64,000 nucleotides of DNA from Geobacter sp. (GCA_009684515.1 WKKS01000004.1:124001-188000); one strand, 5' to 3'. Positions 50,181-59,590 are shown, counted from the stretch's first letter. Notes: a model not told the origin generated them from the sequence alone. Made by a program: numbers and translations.

Positions 50181-51062
50181 TCACCACAGCAGCCCGCGCT
50201 CTGACTCAAACTCGCGCTGTTTTCCGCTGAGCGGGTCACGGAATCTGACTGATTTGGCAACAAGCTGGAGCGGTGTCTCAAAGTTATCGGCGGTTTCCAA
50301 CTGTAGTTCGGGGTAGTAACGGTCGTGCAAAATCCCGCAACCAATTCCACTCATGTGAATCCTCAACTGATGGGTCTTACCGGTTACCGGCCGCAGATTA
50401 AAGAGTCCCTGGCCACCCCTGGCTTCTACCAGATCGATGGCAGAACGGGCATTTATTATCCCGGAGACGCTCTTCATGCGGAACCACGGTTCTCCGCGTT
50501 CGATTCTGTCCGAAATAACCCAGGATGTTTTGCCGTCCAGCGGCAGAGAGGCCGAAATGGCTTGATAGCTCTTTTCGATCCTGCCGTTCATAAAGAGTTC
50601 CCCATAGCTGCCGCGCGTCTCTTTGTTGACGGAAAACATAACGATTCCGGCTGTTTCCCGGTCGATGCGGTGCAGCGGCACCAGCTCCTGAATTCCGGTG
50701 CTTTTGCGCAGACGATGCAGCAGGCATTCGTCCACATAACGGCCGCCGGGAGTTACGGGCAGAAAGTGCGGTTTGCAGGCCACCAGAATCTGGTTGTCCT
50801 GGTGGAGTATCTTTTCGGTAAATGGAATGACAGGTTCGCAGTGGACTTCACGAAAATAGATGATCCGTTTTTGCGGGACGTATTCTGTCTCAAGTGTTAT
50901 GGGGATTGCCTTGTCGTCAAGGACCTTTCCGGCGGAAATGCGTTTTTCCCAAGTCTGCCGACTGACCGCTGGAAACCTGTTGCTTAAAAAGGAGAGGATT
51001 GAGGGGTAGGGCTTTTCGATTTTTGGCATGGTGACCGTGGAAGGGTGGTTTGAAATCCCCAT
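50181..51062 (-). CDS. RluA family pseudouridine synthase
   Basis: A 293-aa enzyme converting uridine to pseudouridine in rRNA or tRNA. The catalytic Asp is in HRIDRETAGIVMF near residue 145; QILVACKPHFLPVTPGG (motif I) and GKTHQLRIHMSGIGCGILHDRYYP (motif III) are clear. An S4-like N-terminal part precedes them (SRQTWEKRISAGKVLDDKAI). Start choice: ATG at 51062 has an AAGGA site 8 nt upstream; 51029 is also possible but has a weak site. Target site not deducible. It ends at a terminator. Confidence 0.88.
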   Translation of the reverse strand: MGISNHPSTVTMPKIEKPYPSILSFLSNRFPAVSRQTWEKRISAGKVLDDKAIPITLETEYVPQKRIIYFREVHCEPVIPFTEKILHQDNQILVACKPHFLPVTPGGRYVDECLLHRLRKSTGIQELVPLHRIDRETAGIVMFSVNKETRGSYGELFMNGRIEKSYQAISASLPLDGKTSWVISDRIERGEPWFRMKSVSGIINARSAIDLVEARGGQGLFNLRPVTGKTHQLRIHMSGIGCGILHDRYYPELQLETADNFETPLQLVAKSVRFRDPLSGKQREFESERGLLW

Positions 51063-51150
51063 TAATGGTGTCCTTGTCCGGTTCAGCTATTTTGATGAAA
51101 TGCCGGTGTTTGCGAGGATGGGCCAAATCAATGCGAGTGAAATCCGTATT

Positions 51151-52242
51151 TTATACGGCGGCCGTCATACTGCTGATTTTCAAAAAATCTTCCGAGATTT
51201 CCTTGAAAGCTGTGACGAGCAGTGGGTCAAACTGCGTGCCGCTGCCCGACACAATCATCCCATAGGCCTCATCGTGCGGCAAGGCCTGCCGATAGCAGCG
51301 CTTTGTGGTGAGGGCGTCATACACATCCGCAACTGCTGTCACTCTGGCATACAGCGATATTTCCACCCCTTTTGCTCCGTCAGGATATCCTGTCCCATCC
51401 CAGCGTTCGTGGTGTGAACGGGCGATGGTCATCCCGGTGCGCAGAAAAACATTTTTGGGGTAATTAACCAATGCCGAAGCAAGGGTTTCCGCGCCGATCA
51501 AGGTGTGGCTCTTCATCATGTCGAATTCAGCTGCGGTGAGCTGACCCGGTTTCAGGAGGACACTATCGGCAATGGCGACCTTGCCGATGTCGTGGAGAGG
51601 ACTGGCCAGATAAATATTTTCGATGAAATCCGCTGTGATTTCCTGCTTGTAAACGGATGCCGCTGCCAGCCGTTCCGCCAGCATGCGGCTGTACAGCTGA
51701 ACCCGTTCTATATGTTTTCCGGTGTCGTCATCCCTCGATTCAGCCAGTTTTGCCAGGGCGATAATCGTCGCCATTTGTGAATCTATAATTTCCTTGGCGT
51801 ATTCCTGCACCTGATTTTCCAGGCTGCGGTTGTGCTGCTCTACTTTTTGTTGCAGCCGCCTGAGGTTTAGATGGGTTTCCAGGCGCACCTGGACTTCCTC
51901 GATATGGAATGGCTTGGTGATGTAGTCAACCCCGCCGACACCAAAGGCCTTGATCTTGTCGATCGGTTCGTTCAATCCGCTGATAAAGATTACGGGAGTG
52001 TCGCAGATGCGGCTGTCCGCTTTCAGAGCCGCACAGAACTGATAACCATCCATGCCCGGCATGGTGATATCGAGCAATACCAGATCAGGCGGGTTTTTTG
52101 CCGCAGCTTTCAGCGCGATGTCAGCCCGGGGGAACGACAGGACACGATAATTCTTTTCCACCAGCATCATCTCCAGCAGTTGAAGATTGGCAGGGGTGTC
52201 ATCCACGATCATTATGGCCGGATATTGCTCATGTCCTGACAT
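51151..52242 (-). CDS. Response regulator with HD-GYP phosphodiesterase output
   Basis: A 363-aa protein with an N-terminal CheY-like receiver (IMIVDDTPANLQLLEMM; phospho-Asp in LVLLDITMPGMDGYQF; FISGLNE; KPFHIEEVQVRL). A coiled linker leads to an HD-GYP domain (LASPLHDIGKVAIADSVLLK; HHERWDGTGYPDGAKG), which degrades c-di-GMP. The ATG at 52242 follows an AGGAGG site. The gene overlaps the end of the hybrid kinase gene by 14 nt, so the kinase is its likely partner. Confidence 0.93.
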   Translation of the reverse strand: MSGHEQYPAIMIVDDTPANLQLLEMMLVEKNYRVLSFPRADIALKAAAKNPPDLVLLDITMPGMDGYQFCAALKADSRICDTPVIFISGLNEPIDKIKAFGVGGVDYITKPFHIEEVQVRLETHLNLRRLQQKVEQHNRSLENQVQEYAKEIIDSQMATIIALAKLAESRDDDTGKHIERVQLYSRMLAERLAAASVYKQEITADFIENIYLASPLHDIGKVAIADSVLLKPGQLTAAEFDMMKSHTLIGAETLASALVNYPKNVFLRTGMTIARSHHERWDGTGYPDGAKGVEISLYARVTAVADVYDALTTKRCYRQALPHDEAYGMIVSGSGTQFDPLLVTAFKEISEDFLKISSMTAAV

Positions 52243-54622
52243 AAGACGGTTCCTCCTTGGCAAATAGTGTTGTGAGAGTGTCGTAGTCGTAACTGTCGAC
52301 GAGCCGGAGCAATGCAGCAGCCAGTTCCGGCTCCGATTGTCCGACATGGTCGATCAATGTCCGCATGGCCGCCATGTCACCCGCATCGAGCGCCTCGCGC
52401 ATTTCTGACCGAAGACTTTCGGCGAGAGTTGAGAGCTTTTCTGTGGTCAGGACGGCGTAGTCGGTTATTGCGCCGCCACCCTGTTTATAGACTTCGTACA
52501 GATAAGCCACTCTCGTGAGCCTTCGGATTTCTTCGAACAGATATTCCATGGGAACCGGTTTCATGATGAAGCCGTCGAACCCGCAATCAAGCGCCTTCTG
52601 CCTTTCATCCATCATGACGCTGGCCGTGATGGCGATGACCGGAGTAGCAGCCCCGGCGGCAGATGCCTTGATTTGCCGCATGGCTTCATAGCCGTTCATT
52701 ACCGGCATATGGATATCCATGAGCACTATGTCGGGGGACCAGACCCGGAATTGTTCGACACCAATGAACCCGTCAGCGGCTTCACGTACGGCGAAACCGG
52801 CCTGACCGAGCACCTGTGCCAGCAGGCTGCGGTTGGTGTCCTGATCATCCACGACCAGAACGCGCCACTCCTTTTCGTTCGGCGCGATGCGACGGACACT
52901 TCGGACTGCGGCTTCCGTCATGGCGGCAACATCCGAACCCGCAACTTCGGCCTGAAAAGTGAAACGGAAGACGGAGCCGACGCCAGGCTCGCTGCGCAGC
53001 AGCAGGAGGTCTCCCCCCATCAGACGGGCAAACTGGCGGCTGATCGGCATGCCGAGGCCGGTGCCTTCAATCTTGTTCCGGCCACTGGCGGTCTGTTCAA
53101 AAGAAGTAAAAACCTTGTCGAATTCTTCTGTTGCGATACCGCTGCCGGAATCCTCCACGTCTATGATTATCGATACACTGTCAGCGCCCGCCGCTCCCGG
53201 ACCAGCGTCAACAGTCACGGCAATTCCACCCCGGTCGGTGAATTTGAGTGCATTATTGATCACGTTAATCAGCACCTGGCGCACTTTGCCGCCGTCGGCG
53301 TTCAGGACTGCGGGCACACTGTCATTCAAGTCGATGCTGAAGGTCAGTTTCTTTTGATTCGTTCGGGCACTGAACAGGGTTTCTATCTCATTCAGCAGTT
53401 CGTGGAAACTGAAGTGAGCCTTGGTGTGGTTGATCGTGCCGGCCTCTATTTTTGACATTTCGAGGATGTCGTTGATCAGTTTAAGAAGGTGTTCGCCGCT
53501 GCGGTTGACAATGTCGAGGTACTTTTCCTGTTGTGATGTCAGATCTTTTTCACGCCTCAGCAATTGGGAATAGCCGAGGATAGCGTTCATGGGGGTGCGG
53601 ATTTCGTGACTCATGCTGGCCAGGAAGATGCTCTTGGCGCGATTGGCTGTCTCGGCGGCATCCTTGGCGCTCAATAGCTCGGTTTCCAGGGCCGCCTGCT
53701 CACTCAGGTCCACGAAACTCTCCAGCATGTAGGGCTTGCCTCCGACGGTTACGCTGTTAACCGATTTGAGAATCGGAAGCTGCTCTCCATTATGGAGATT
53801 TAGATTTCGTCGGGATATATCTATGGACTTCTTTTCATCCATGATGGGACAGAGCACATCATTCCTGTCGTGGAAGAGATTGATGCAGGAGCGCCCGATC
53901 AGTTCATTTTTTGAGCCGCCATACATGCGGAGTGCGGCAGGATTGATATCTGCGATGGTTCTGGTTTCGCAATCAATCAGCACGATCCCGGCATTGATCG
54001 ATTCGAACATGACCCGCATCCGCTCCTCGCTTTCGCGCAAGACCTCCTCAAAGCGGTTGATGTGTCGAATCAGCTGCGTGATCAGGCCGGCCGTCACCAG
54101 CGCCGCCAAAAACAAGGCCGCAAAGACTATTTTTTTCCTTGTCTGGGCGGTCTGGATGTTGGCCTGGATCATAGTGCGATTTATATGCTCGCAACTGGCA
54201 TCCAGGGCGCCAAGCTCTGCATCAATCCGGTTGATGTTTTCCTGCAGGGGGAGCAGCCCTTCAAGGGAGCGGTCTTTTTGGAGCTGCGAGAGCAGTTCGT
54301 TCGCTTTGGCGGACAAATCGGTGAACTCTCTGGCACGTTCTCCGGTTGTAATAGTGGAAAGGTCCTTGACAGCGCCTTGCAGTTCGTTGACCGCATCCTC
54401 GGCCAATCTGCCCGTATCCACCGCATCAACCACGCCGTTGATAAACAGTTTGTATTTATGCCGCGCAGCAGTTGAAGCTGTTTGCTGGCGGAAGGTTTCC
54501 GAAAGCCGGTCTGAAACGGCAATGTCGCTGACAGTTTGATAGATCAGCAACAGGGTCAAGGGAATCATGACAATTATGATTTCCGAAAAGATGCCCTTTC
54601 GGAGCGAATTTACTTTATTCAT
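52229..54622 (-). CDS. Hybrid histidine kinase with PAS and C-terminal receiver
   Basis: A 797-aa membrane kinase. A first membrane segment (residues about 12-30) and a second (residues about 168-188, VFAALFLAALVTAGLITQL) enclose a periplasmic helical sensor. A PAS domain follows (EERMRVMFESINAGIVLID). HisKA has SMSHEIRTPMNAILGYSQLL; the HATPase has INVINNALKFTDRGGIAV and GTGLGMPISRQFARLMGG. The receiver has LVVDDQDTNRSLL and DIVLMDIHMPVMNGYE. The last 90 residues look like a degenerate phosphotransfer domain without a clear His. It heads an operon with the HD-GYP regulator and lies next to a binding-protein and porin pair. Confidence 0.92.
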   Translation of the reverse strand: MNKVNSLRKGIFSEIIIVMIPLTLLLIYQTVSDIAVSDRLSETFRQQTASTAARHKYKLFINGVVDAVDTGRLAEDAVNELQGAVKDLSTITTGERAREFTDLSAKANELLSQLQKDRSLEGLLPLQENINRIDAELGALDASCEHINRTMIQANIQTAQTRKKIVFAALFLAALVTAGLITQLIRHINRFEEVLRESEERMRVMFESINAGIVLIDCETRTIADINPAALRMYGGSKNELIGRSCINLFHDRNDVLCPIMDEKKSIDISRRNLNLHNGEQLPILKSVNSVTVGGKPYMLESFVDLSEQAALETELLSAKDAAETANRAKSIFLASMSHEIRTPMNAILGYSQLLRREKDLTSQQEKYLDIVNRSGEHLLKLINDILEMSKIEAGTINHTKAHFSFHELLNEIETLFSARTNQKKLTFSIDLNDSVPAVLNADGGKVRQVLINVINNALKFTDRGGIAVTVDAGPGAAGADSVSIIIDVEDSGSGIATEEFDKVFTSFEQTASGRNKIEGTGLGMPISRQFARLMGGDLLLLRSEPGVGSVFRFTFQAEVAGSDVAAMTEAAVRSVRRIAPNEKEWRVLVVDDQDTNRSLLAQVLGQAGFAVREAADGFIGVEQFRVWSPDIVLMDIHMPVMNGYEAMRQIKASAAGAATPVIAITASVMMDERQKALDCGFDGFIMKPVPMEYLFEEIRRLTRVAYLYEVYKQGGGAITDYAVLTTEKLSTLAESLRSEMREALDAGDMAAMRTLIDHVGQSEPELAAALLRLVDSYDYDTLTTLFAKEEPSYVRT

Positions 54623-54659
54623 TTTGGGCCCGAGTGATTCCCGTTATCAGCAGATTTGT

Positions 54660-55061
54660 TCAATATTTCTTTATGACTTTTACGCCGCTTGGCTCAGTGT
54701 TGACGTATCCTACTCCGCCCGGCGTCCGCTTGACGAATTCCAGGGTTTCGGCATCGCCCGCTTTCAGCAGCGGTTGGCGGAGACCGTCGCGAAACGCTTT
54801 TTTGGTCCAGTGGGTCGTGTACTTTACCCTGTTCAAATGCAGAACCTTGGCCAAAAACTCTTCCTGGGCCGCGGCATTGTCAACAGGTACCAGCCTGATG
54901 CCCTTGCTGAACTGCTTCCCCCCCAGAAAAACATCGAAGATATCGTCCTCGCCAAGGACAGTCGCACCGTTTCCTATGATGACAAGCTCTGCCCTGACCG
55001 GGCTGCAATAGCAGACGATGCAGAGGAGGACAATCAGATATGAGATGCGTCGTGCAGCCAT
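54660..55061 (-). CDS. Periplasmic substrate-binding-like protein (phosphate-type)
   Basis: A 133-aa exported protein resembling a truncated phosphate ABC-transporter binding protein. A signal peptide covers residues about 1-24 (cleavage near VRA-ELV). The mature part, LVIIGNGATVLGEDDIFDVFLGGKQF, VDNAAAQEEFLAKVLHL and LEFVKRTPGGVGYVNTEPSGVKVI, resembles the small PstS-like proteins found with porins and kinases. The ATG at 55061 has an AAGGAAAGGG site and does not overlap the porin gene, unlike an earlier in-frame start. It may present a ligand to the kinase sensor. Confidence 0.8.
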   Translation of the reverse strand: MAARRISYLIVLLCIVCYCSPVRAELVIIGNGATVLGEDDIFDVFLGGKQFSKGIRLVPVDNAAAQEEFLAKVLHLNRVKYTTHWTKKAFRDGLRQPLLKAGDAETLEFVKRTPGGVGYVNTEPSGVKVIKKY

Positions 55062-55119
55062 GCTTACCCTTTCCTTGATCGTGGCAAAAGTGAGAAGTGT
55101 GTTGACTGAATCACACTCG

Positions 55120-56445
55120 CTAAAAACGGATGGAAAACTGGGAACCGATCTCAAAATAGTCATCCCGGTCCCGGTTCGTGATCCTTGTGTGGTTTCCCTC
55201 CAGCTTCAGAGCCGCCTTTGGTGTCAGGTCGTAGCGCAATCCGAACAGCCCCCGGCGGTAGGAATATCCGTCCCGTAGCCTGCTGAAATAATTGTCTTTC
55301 TGGTCAAGTGATGAGAATTCAAAGCGGGCATAGGGTGTGAATGCCCCGATGATGCGCCCCGCCTGGAGAAAACCAAGGGAGCTGGAGTGGGTGCCGCTGC
55401 CGCCGGAACGGTCCCTGTTCAGGAACTGGTAGAATTCTCCGATGATTTCCCATTCATCGGAGTTGTAAAATCCGTAGCCGCCGAAAAGATTCATCTCCGA
55501 GCGGCTTATGCGTGTTCCGGCAGGATTGTAGCTATCCACATCGGCGCGAAGGGCATGTATGCCGAGACGCAAACCGTCAAGCGCGCCCGCGAAGTCGTAA
55601 CCGATATTTATACCTGCCGCCAGGTCGTGGTTGTCATCCGAGAATGGATTGGGGTCAAGTTTTCCGCTATCCTTGATTTTCGGGCCGTTGGCGAGATAAA
55701 GGTCGTAGCCAAGTCGGCCGCCGCCGGTGCGAGTGGATCCGGTGCCCCACAGACCGGTCATGTGCGTTGGAATTACGCCGCCATCCTCTTCGAAATTAAG
55801 AAATTTGGGACGCTGAATCGTGGTCTGGAGCTGTTTGCCATGATGATAGGCCGTGTTCCAGTAACCGAGCGGGGTATGGTAGCGCCCGCTCCAGAGTGTC
55901 AGGTAATCATTGAAGGCGTAGCCGATCTGGAGTCTCTCCAGTTCCGCCGCAGTTTCACCTTCATCATTCACTTCAAAGATCAACTCCACCAGGCTTTTAA
56001 AATGGGTCCCCAGCTGGGGTGTCAGGTAAAAATCGAGTGCGCCGATCGAAAACCCTTTGCGCTTGCTCCCCTCGCCCTGGCGCTGTCCGCTGTAAGTAAG
56101 GCCGACATCTGCAAAACCGTGCAGCCAGGTTACGTCGTCCAAAAAGGTCAAATCGTTTCCGCCGGGTTCTCCCGTAGTTGCCGATGGCCCCGCCTGCGGT
56201 GACGAAGCGGCTGCAACCGGCGCCGCCTGACGGCATCCGCCAGCGGCCTTCTCCTCCAAATCACGCACCCGTCCGATCAGTTTTTCAATTAATTTGCTGT
56301 TTTCTTCAATTCTTCGTTCAAGCTCCCTGACGTGACTTGCTTCATTCGCCTCAGCAGTCCCTGTCCCACATATTTGCAGCATCACAGTAGCGCTTGCCAG
56401 AAACAGGACAAAACGTACAGCACACTTACGCAGTTCCGGATTCAT
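55120..56445 (-). CDS. Outer membrane porin (phosphate-selective porin O/P type)
   Basis: A 441-aa outer membrane beta-barrel protein. A signal peptide ends near residue 34 (GTGTAEA). A coiled-coil segment follows (VRELERRIEENSKLIEKLIGRVRDLEE) and a low-complexity linker. The barrel contains alternating strands such as DYLTLWSGRYHTPLGYWN, FEFSSLDQKDNYFSRL and GLFGLRYDLTPKAALKLEGN. The C-terminal IGSQFSIRF ends in an aromatic residue, as usual for barrels. It is the first gene of the binding protein / kinase / HD-GYP group. Specificity is inferred from its neighbour only. Confidence 0.85.
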   Translation of the reverse strand: MNPELRKCAVRFVLFLASATVMLQICGTGTAEANEASHVRELERRIEENSKLIEKLIGRVRDLEEKAAGGCRQAAPVAAASSPQAGPSATTGEPGGNDLTFLDDVTWLHGFADVGLTYSGQRQGEGSKRKGFSIGALDFYLTPQLGTHFKSLVELIFEVNDEGETAAELERLQIGYAFNDYLTLWSGRYHTPLGYWNTAYHHGKQLQTTIQRPKFLNFEEDGGVIPTHMTGLWGTGSTRTGGGRLGYDLYLANGPKIKDSGKLDPNPFSDDNHDLAAGINIGYDFAGALDGLRLGIHALRADVDSYNPAGTRISRSEMNLFGGYGFYNSDEWEIIGEFYQFLNRDRSGGSGTHSSSLGFLQAGRIIGAFTPYARFEFSSLDQKDNYFSRLRDGYSYRRGLFGLRYDLTPKAALKLEGNHTRITNRDRDDYFEIGSQFSIRF

Positions 56446-56713
56446 CCTTACCCCCGTAATTTCTCTTTTTGTTATGTGTGAAAATAAAATTTGGCAACAC
56501 TGTCTTCTGTCGTCTCTGTCTGGAGGACAGTCTTGGCGCGGTTAGCTGTATGAGCCACAAGGTCGCGGAGTGGATGGGGCAGGGGGTGATGGTCAGGGTC
56601 CAGAGCCAATCCATGGCTGTCTTGGGATTCTAATGTTTTTCGGAAGTAACCGCAATGATGAAGTGGGGCAACCGATACTGTTTCAAAGGCGCTTTTTTAA
56701 GTACTTTCGATCA
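56446..56713. other. Divergent intergenic region upstream of porin and small Cys-rich gene
   Basis: No gene was found between the porin start and the promoter of the gene at 56761. It holds an imperfect repeat (ACTGTC...GACAGT around 56496-56530) of unknown meaning and probably the porin promoter, which I could not place with confidence. Confidence 0.5.
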
Positions 56714-56742
56714 TTGACAATTTGGCCATTATTCTTTAGCAT
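56714..56742 (+). promoter_or_regulatory. Promoter for small Cys-rich gene
   Basis: TTGACA (56714-56719) and TAGCAT (56737-56742) with a 17-nt spacer. The transcript would start about 12 nt before the ATG, so the mRNA has little or no leader and no ribosome site. Confidence 0.6.
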
Positions 56743-56760
56743 CCAGCTACACTACTTACC

Positions 56761-57105
56761 ATGCGAAATTCACTGCAATACATAGCTGCCGCAATACTGC
56801 TGACCATCAGTCTGGTCATGCCGCTTGCCTGTGACGCCGCCCGCCTGCTGGATCTCGCCGACTCTGTAAAGATCGTGCATTTACAATCAATATCAAGTAT
56901 TGACGATGGTGGCTGCCCCTGCCCGGAGTGTCCCCTCGAGCATCATTGCGAAAACGACTGCTGCTCCGGCTATGCTCCAATGCATCAAAACCTGTCTATC
57001 GCCTATTCCCCGATGCTTGGTTACCTGAGTTCTTTCAGCATAAGCACGAAACTGCCGCAGGTTTATTTTTCCATTTTCGTTCCGCCGCAGAACATTGTCG
57101 CCTGA
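56761..57105 (+). CDS. Small exported cysteine-rich protein
   Basis: A 114-aa protein. A signal peptide covers residues about 1-26 (LQYIAAAILLTISLVMPLAC, cleavage near CDA-ARL). The mature part carries GGCPCPECPLEHHCENDCCSG, six cysteines with two His and several acids in about 20 residues, a plausible metal site. The C-terminus VYFSIFVPPQN resembles small proteins encoded next to heavy-metal efflux genes (from memory). Here it precedes resB-ccsA, but it has its own promoter. Function unknown. Confidence 0.72.
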   Translation: MRNSLQYIAAAILLTISLVMPLACDAARLLDLADSVKIVHLQSISSIDDGGCPCPECPLEHHCENDCCSGYAPMHQNLSIAYSPMLGYLSSFSISTKLPQVYFSIFVPPQNIVA

Positions 57106-57204
57106 TCTTTTAATAATTTATCATTACCTTTCTAACCTATAGAGCCGGATTGCGCATCGTAAGTTGCGATGGTAGTCCTGCGAAGATAAAAGGAGCCTTA
57201 AAAC

Positions 57205-58587
57205 GTGACAAGCACTGACCGCGATTTTGTTCATTCCATATGGGATTTTTTCTGTTCACTCAAGCTGACCATGGCTCTGCTGATAGGTCTGGCGGCCATC
57301 TCGATTATCGGTACTATTATTCCGCAAGGCGCTCTCCCGCCGGAGTATGTGCAGGAGATCAGCCCGGCCAAACTTAAAATCTACAAGTCACTCGGTTTTT
57401 TCGACATGTACCACTCCTGGTGGTTCATCTTGATGCTCTATCTTCTGACTGTCAACCTGGTGGCCTGTTCAATCAAGCGCTTGCCGCATATCTGGAAGAC
57501 AATCAAAAATCCTGTGACGATCTTCAGCAGCGCACAGGAAAAGTCGCTTTCAGGCGTGGTTTCGTTTCCCCATGCCGGTGACGCTGCTGCTGCCAAAGAC
57601 AAAGTCGCTGTTTTTCTGAAAAGTGAATTTGCCGCCCCGCTGGTGAGCGAATCTGACGGTGATTGGCACTTCTTCGCCCAAAAGACCCCCTGGTGTCGTC
57701 TGGCGGTCTACTGCGTACATTTGAGCGTGATTATCATTTTTATCGGCGCGATCATCGGCTCGCTGTTCGGCTACAAAGGTTTTGTTAATATCATGGAGGG
57801 TGAGTCGATCTCTTCGGTTATGTCGCGCTCCAACAAGCAGATCGACCTCGGTTTTTCCCTGCGTTGCGATCAGTTCAGCGTGGCCCACTATGCCAACGGC
57901 GCCCCGAAAGAGTTCAAGAGCATCCTGACGGTGCTGGAGAACGGCAAGCCGGTGCCGGACTACACCAACGCCCGGGTTATCGTCAACGACCCGCTGACCT
58001 ATAAGGGGATCACATTTTACCAATCCAGTTACGGCAATGCCGGAAACTATTTTTTCACAGTCAGCGATCTGGACGGTAAAAATCCGGTTTCCGTGACGGT
58101 TGCCGGGCAGGATTCGGTTACTCTGCCCGATGGCAGCAGTATGCACGTCACCGAATCGACCAAGGATGTGTCAGAGTTTGCCCCGGGCCTGTCCGGACCG
58201 GCAGCCCAGGTGGAACTGCACTCCGCCAACGGCAAAACAGAAAGCTTCATTGTATATGCCAATCATCCCGAGCTGAACATTCAGCACGCACAGCAGCATG
58301 GCGTCGGACCGGTTATTCATTACAAGGGTGCCCAGGAACGGATGTACACCGGTCTGCAGGTTGCCAAGGATCCGGGTGTTGAGATCGTCTGGCTGGGGTG
58401 CCTGCTGATGGTGCTTGGCATTTATGCGGCCTTCTTCATGTCACATCGCCGCATCTGGGTGCGGATTCAAAATGGCATTGTAACGATTGGCGGCAACGCC
58501 AGTAAAAATCAGGCCGGATTCCAGCTGCATTTAGAACGGCTGGTTAGCAAACTCAAAACAGAACTTTCCGGGGAGAAAAAATCATGA
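57205..58587 (+). CDS. resB: Cytochrome c biogenesis protein ResB (Ccs1)
   Basis: A 460-aa inner-membrane protein of system II cytochrome c maturation; it forms a heme-delivery complex with CcsA. The first membrane segment has SLKLTMALLIGLAAISIIGTIIPQG, the second WWFILMLYLLTVNLVACSIKRLPHIW, the third VYCVHLSVIIIFIGAIIGS, and a large periplasmic domain precedes the last (VWLGCLLMVLGIYAAFFMSHRRIW). The GTG start at 57205 has an AGGAG site. The stop overlaps the ccsA start (ATGA), confirming an operon. Confidence 0.94.
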   Translation: MTSTDRDFVHSIWDFFCSLKLTMALLIGLAAISIIGTIIPQGALPPEYVQEISPAKLKIYKSLGFFDMYHSWWFILMLYLLTVNLVACSIKRLPHIWKTIKNPVTIFSSAQEKSLSGVVSFPHAGDAAAAKDKVAVFLKSEFAAPLVSESDGDWHFFAQKTPWCRLAVYCVHLSVIIIFIGAIIGSLFGYKGFVNIMEGESISSVMSRSNKQIDLGFSLRCDQFSVAHYANGAPKEFKSILTVLENGKPVPDYTNARVIVNDPLTYKGITFYQSSYGNAGNYFFTVSDLDGKNPVSVTVAGQDSVTLPDGSSMHVTESTKDVSEFAPGLSGPAAQVELHSANGKTESFIVYANHPELNIQHAQQHGVGPVIHYKGAQERMYTGLQVAKDPGVEIVWLGCLLMVLGIYAAFFMSHRRIWVRIQNGIVTIGGNASKNQAGFQLHLERLVSKLKTELSGEKKS

Positions 58588-59438
58588 CCAGCTCACTTAT
58601 GTTTAACGTAACAACCTTTGCCTATCTGATTTCGATGCTGCTCTTTTTCGCGTTTCTGGCCAGCCGGTCAAAAGCTCTCGGTACGGCTGGAATGCTGGCC
58701 GCTTATGGCGGACTTCTGGCACAGACGGTTGCCATCGGCCTGCGCTGGAAAGAATCCTACGACATGGGAGTAGGGCATGCTCCGCTTTCCAACCTGTACG
58801 AATCGGTCGTGTTCTTTTCCTGGACGATCGTGCTGATCTATGCCCTGCTTGATATCAAGTATAAATACCGGGTGATCGGAGCTTTTGTACTGCCGTTCGC
58901 AATGCTCGGAATGGCCTGGGCGCAGCTGGGGATGAATACCGGCATCGAGCCGCTGGTTCCGGCGCTGCAGAGTAACTGGCTGCTGTACCACGTCATCACC
59001 TGCTTCCTCGGTTACGCGGCATTTGCGGTGGCCTGTGGCATCTCGATCATGTATCTGATCAAGGCGGCCTGCGAGGCGGGCGGCAACAGCGCCTCGGGCG
59101 GGATGATTTCCATGTTTCCGCCGATCAAGGTGCTGGATGATCTGAACTACCGCGCGATCATGGTCGGTTTCCCGCTCCTGACTCTCGGCATCATCACCGG
59201 CGCGGCCTGGGCCAACTACGCCTGGGGTACCTACTGGAGCTGGGATCCCAAGGAAACCTGGTCGCTGATCGTCTGGTTCGTCTATGCCGCTTTCCTGCAT
59301 GCCCGCATCACCAAAGGGTGGGTCGGCAAACGGGCCGCCTGGCTCTCGATCATCGGCTTTGCCGCCACGATTTTCTGTTACCTGGGGGTCAACCTGTTCC
59401 TGTCCGGTCTGCACAGCTACGGCGGCGGAGGCAAATAA
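58584..59438 (+). CDS. ccsA: Cytochrome c biogenesis protein CcsA/CcsB (ResC)
   Basis: A 284-aa membrane heme-handling protein that works with ResB to attach heme to periplasmic cytochromes. The tryptophan-rich heme-binding motif is WGTYWSWDPKETWSLIVW, followed by FVYAAFLHARITKGW. Eight or so hydrophobic segments are visible. Conserved histidines flank it (VGHAPLSNLYES, YHVITCFLGYAAF). Translationally coupled to resB. Dependence on system II fits a cytochrome-rich respiring anaerobe. Confidence 0.94.
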   Translation: MTSSLMFNVTTFAYLISMLLFFAFLASRSKALGTAGMLAAYGGLLAQTVAIGLRWKESYDMGVGHAPLSNLYESVVFFSWTIVLIYALLDIKYKYRVIGAFVLPFAMLGMAWAQLGMNTGIEPLVPALQSNWLLYHVITCFLGYAAFAVACGISIMYLIKAACEAGGNSASGGMISMFPPIKVLDDLNYRAIMVGFPLLTLGIITGAAWANYAWGTYWSWDPKETWSLIVWFVYAAFLHARITKGWVGKRAAWLSIIGFAATIFCYLGVNLFLSGLHSYGGGGK

Positions 59439-59446
59439 AAAATTGC

Positions 59447-59476
59447 TTGACAGTTGTAATGAACTCAATCTAGACT
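59447..59476 (+). promoter_or_regulatory. Promoter for riboswitch-htpX-terC operon
   Basis: TTGACA (59447-59452) and TAGACT (59471-59476) with an 18-nt spacer. Transcription would begin near 59483, just before the riboswitch. Confidence 0.7.
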
Positions 59477-59486
59477 GATTCCTCAA

Positions 59487-59590
59487 TAAAGGGGAGTAGC
59501 TATCAGCTGGAGACATGGCTGACCTCACGTCCGTCAACACAGTCGCAAGACTCGGGCTGAGAACGATAAGCATCGCAAGCAAGACCTTTA
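59487..59590 (+). ncRNA. yybP-ykoY (manganese-sensing) riboswitch aptamer
   Basis: The hallmark GGGGAGTAGC (59491-59500) follows AAA, and the 3' end has GCATCGCAAGCAAGACCTTTA. The AAAG near the start and CTTT near the end pair as P1. Internal segments can form the other helices. yybP-ykoY RNAs bind Mn2+ and usually precede Mn exporters such as TerC-family genes, which fits the downstream terC. A covariance search against RF00080 would settle it. Confidence 0.8.
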
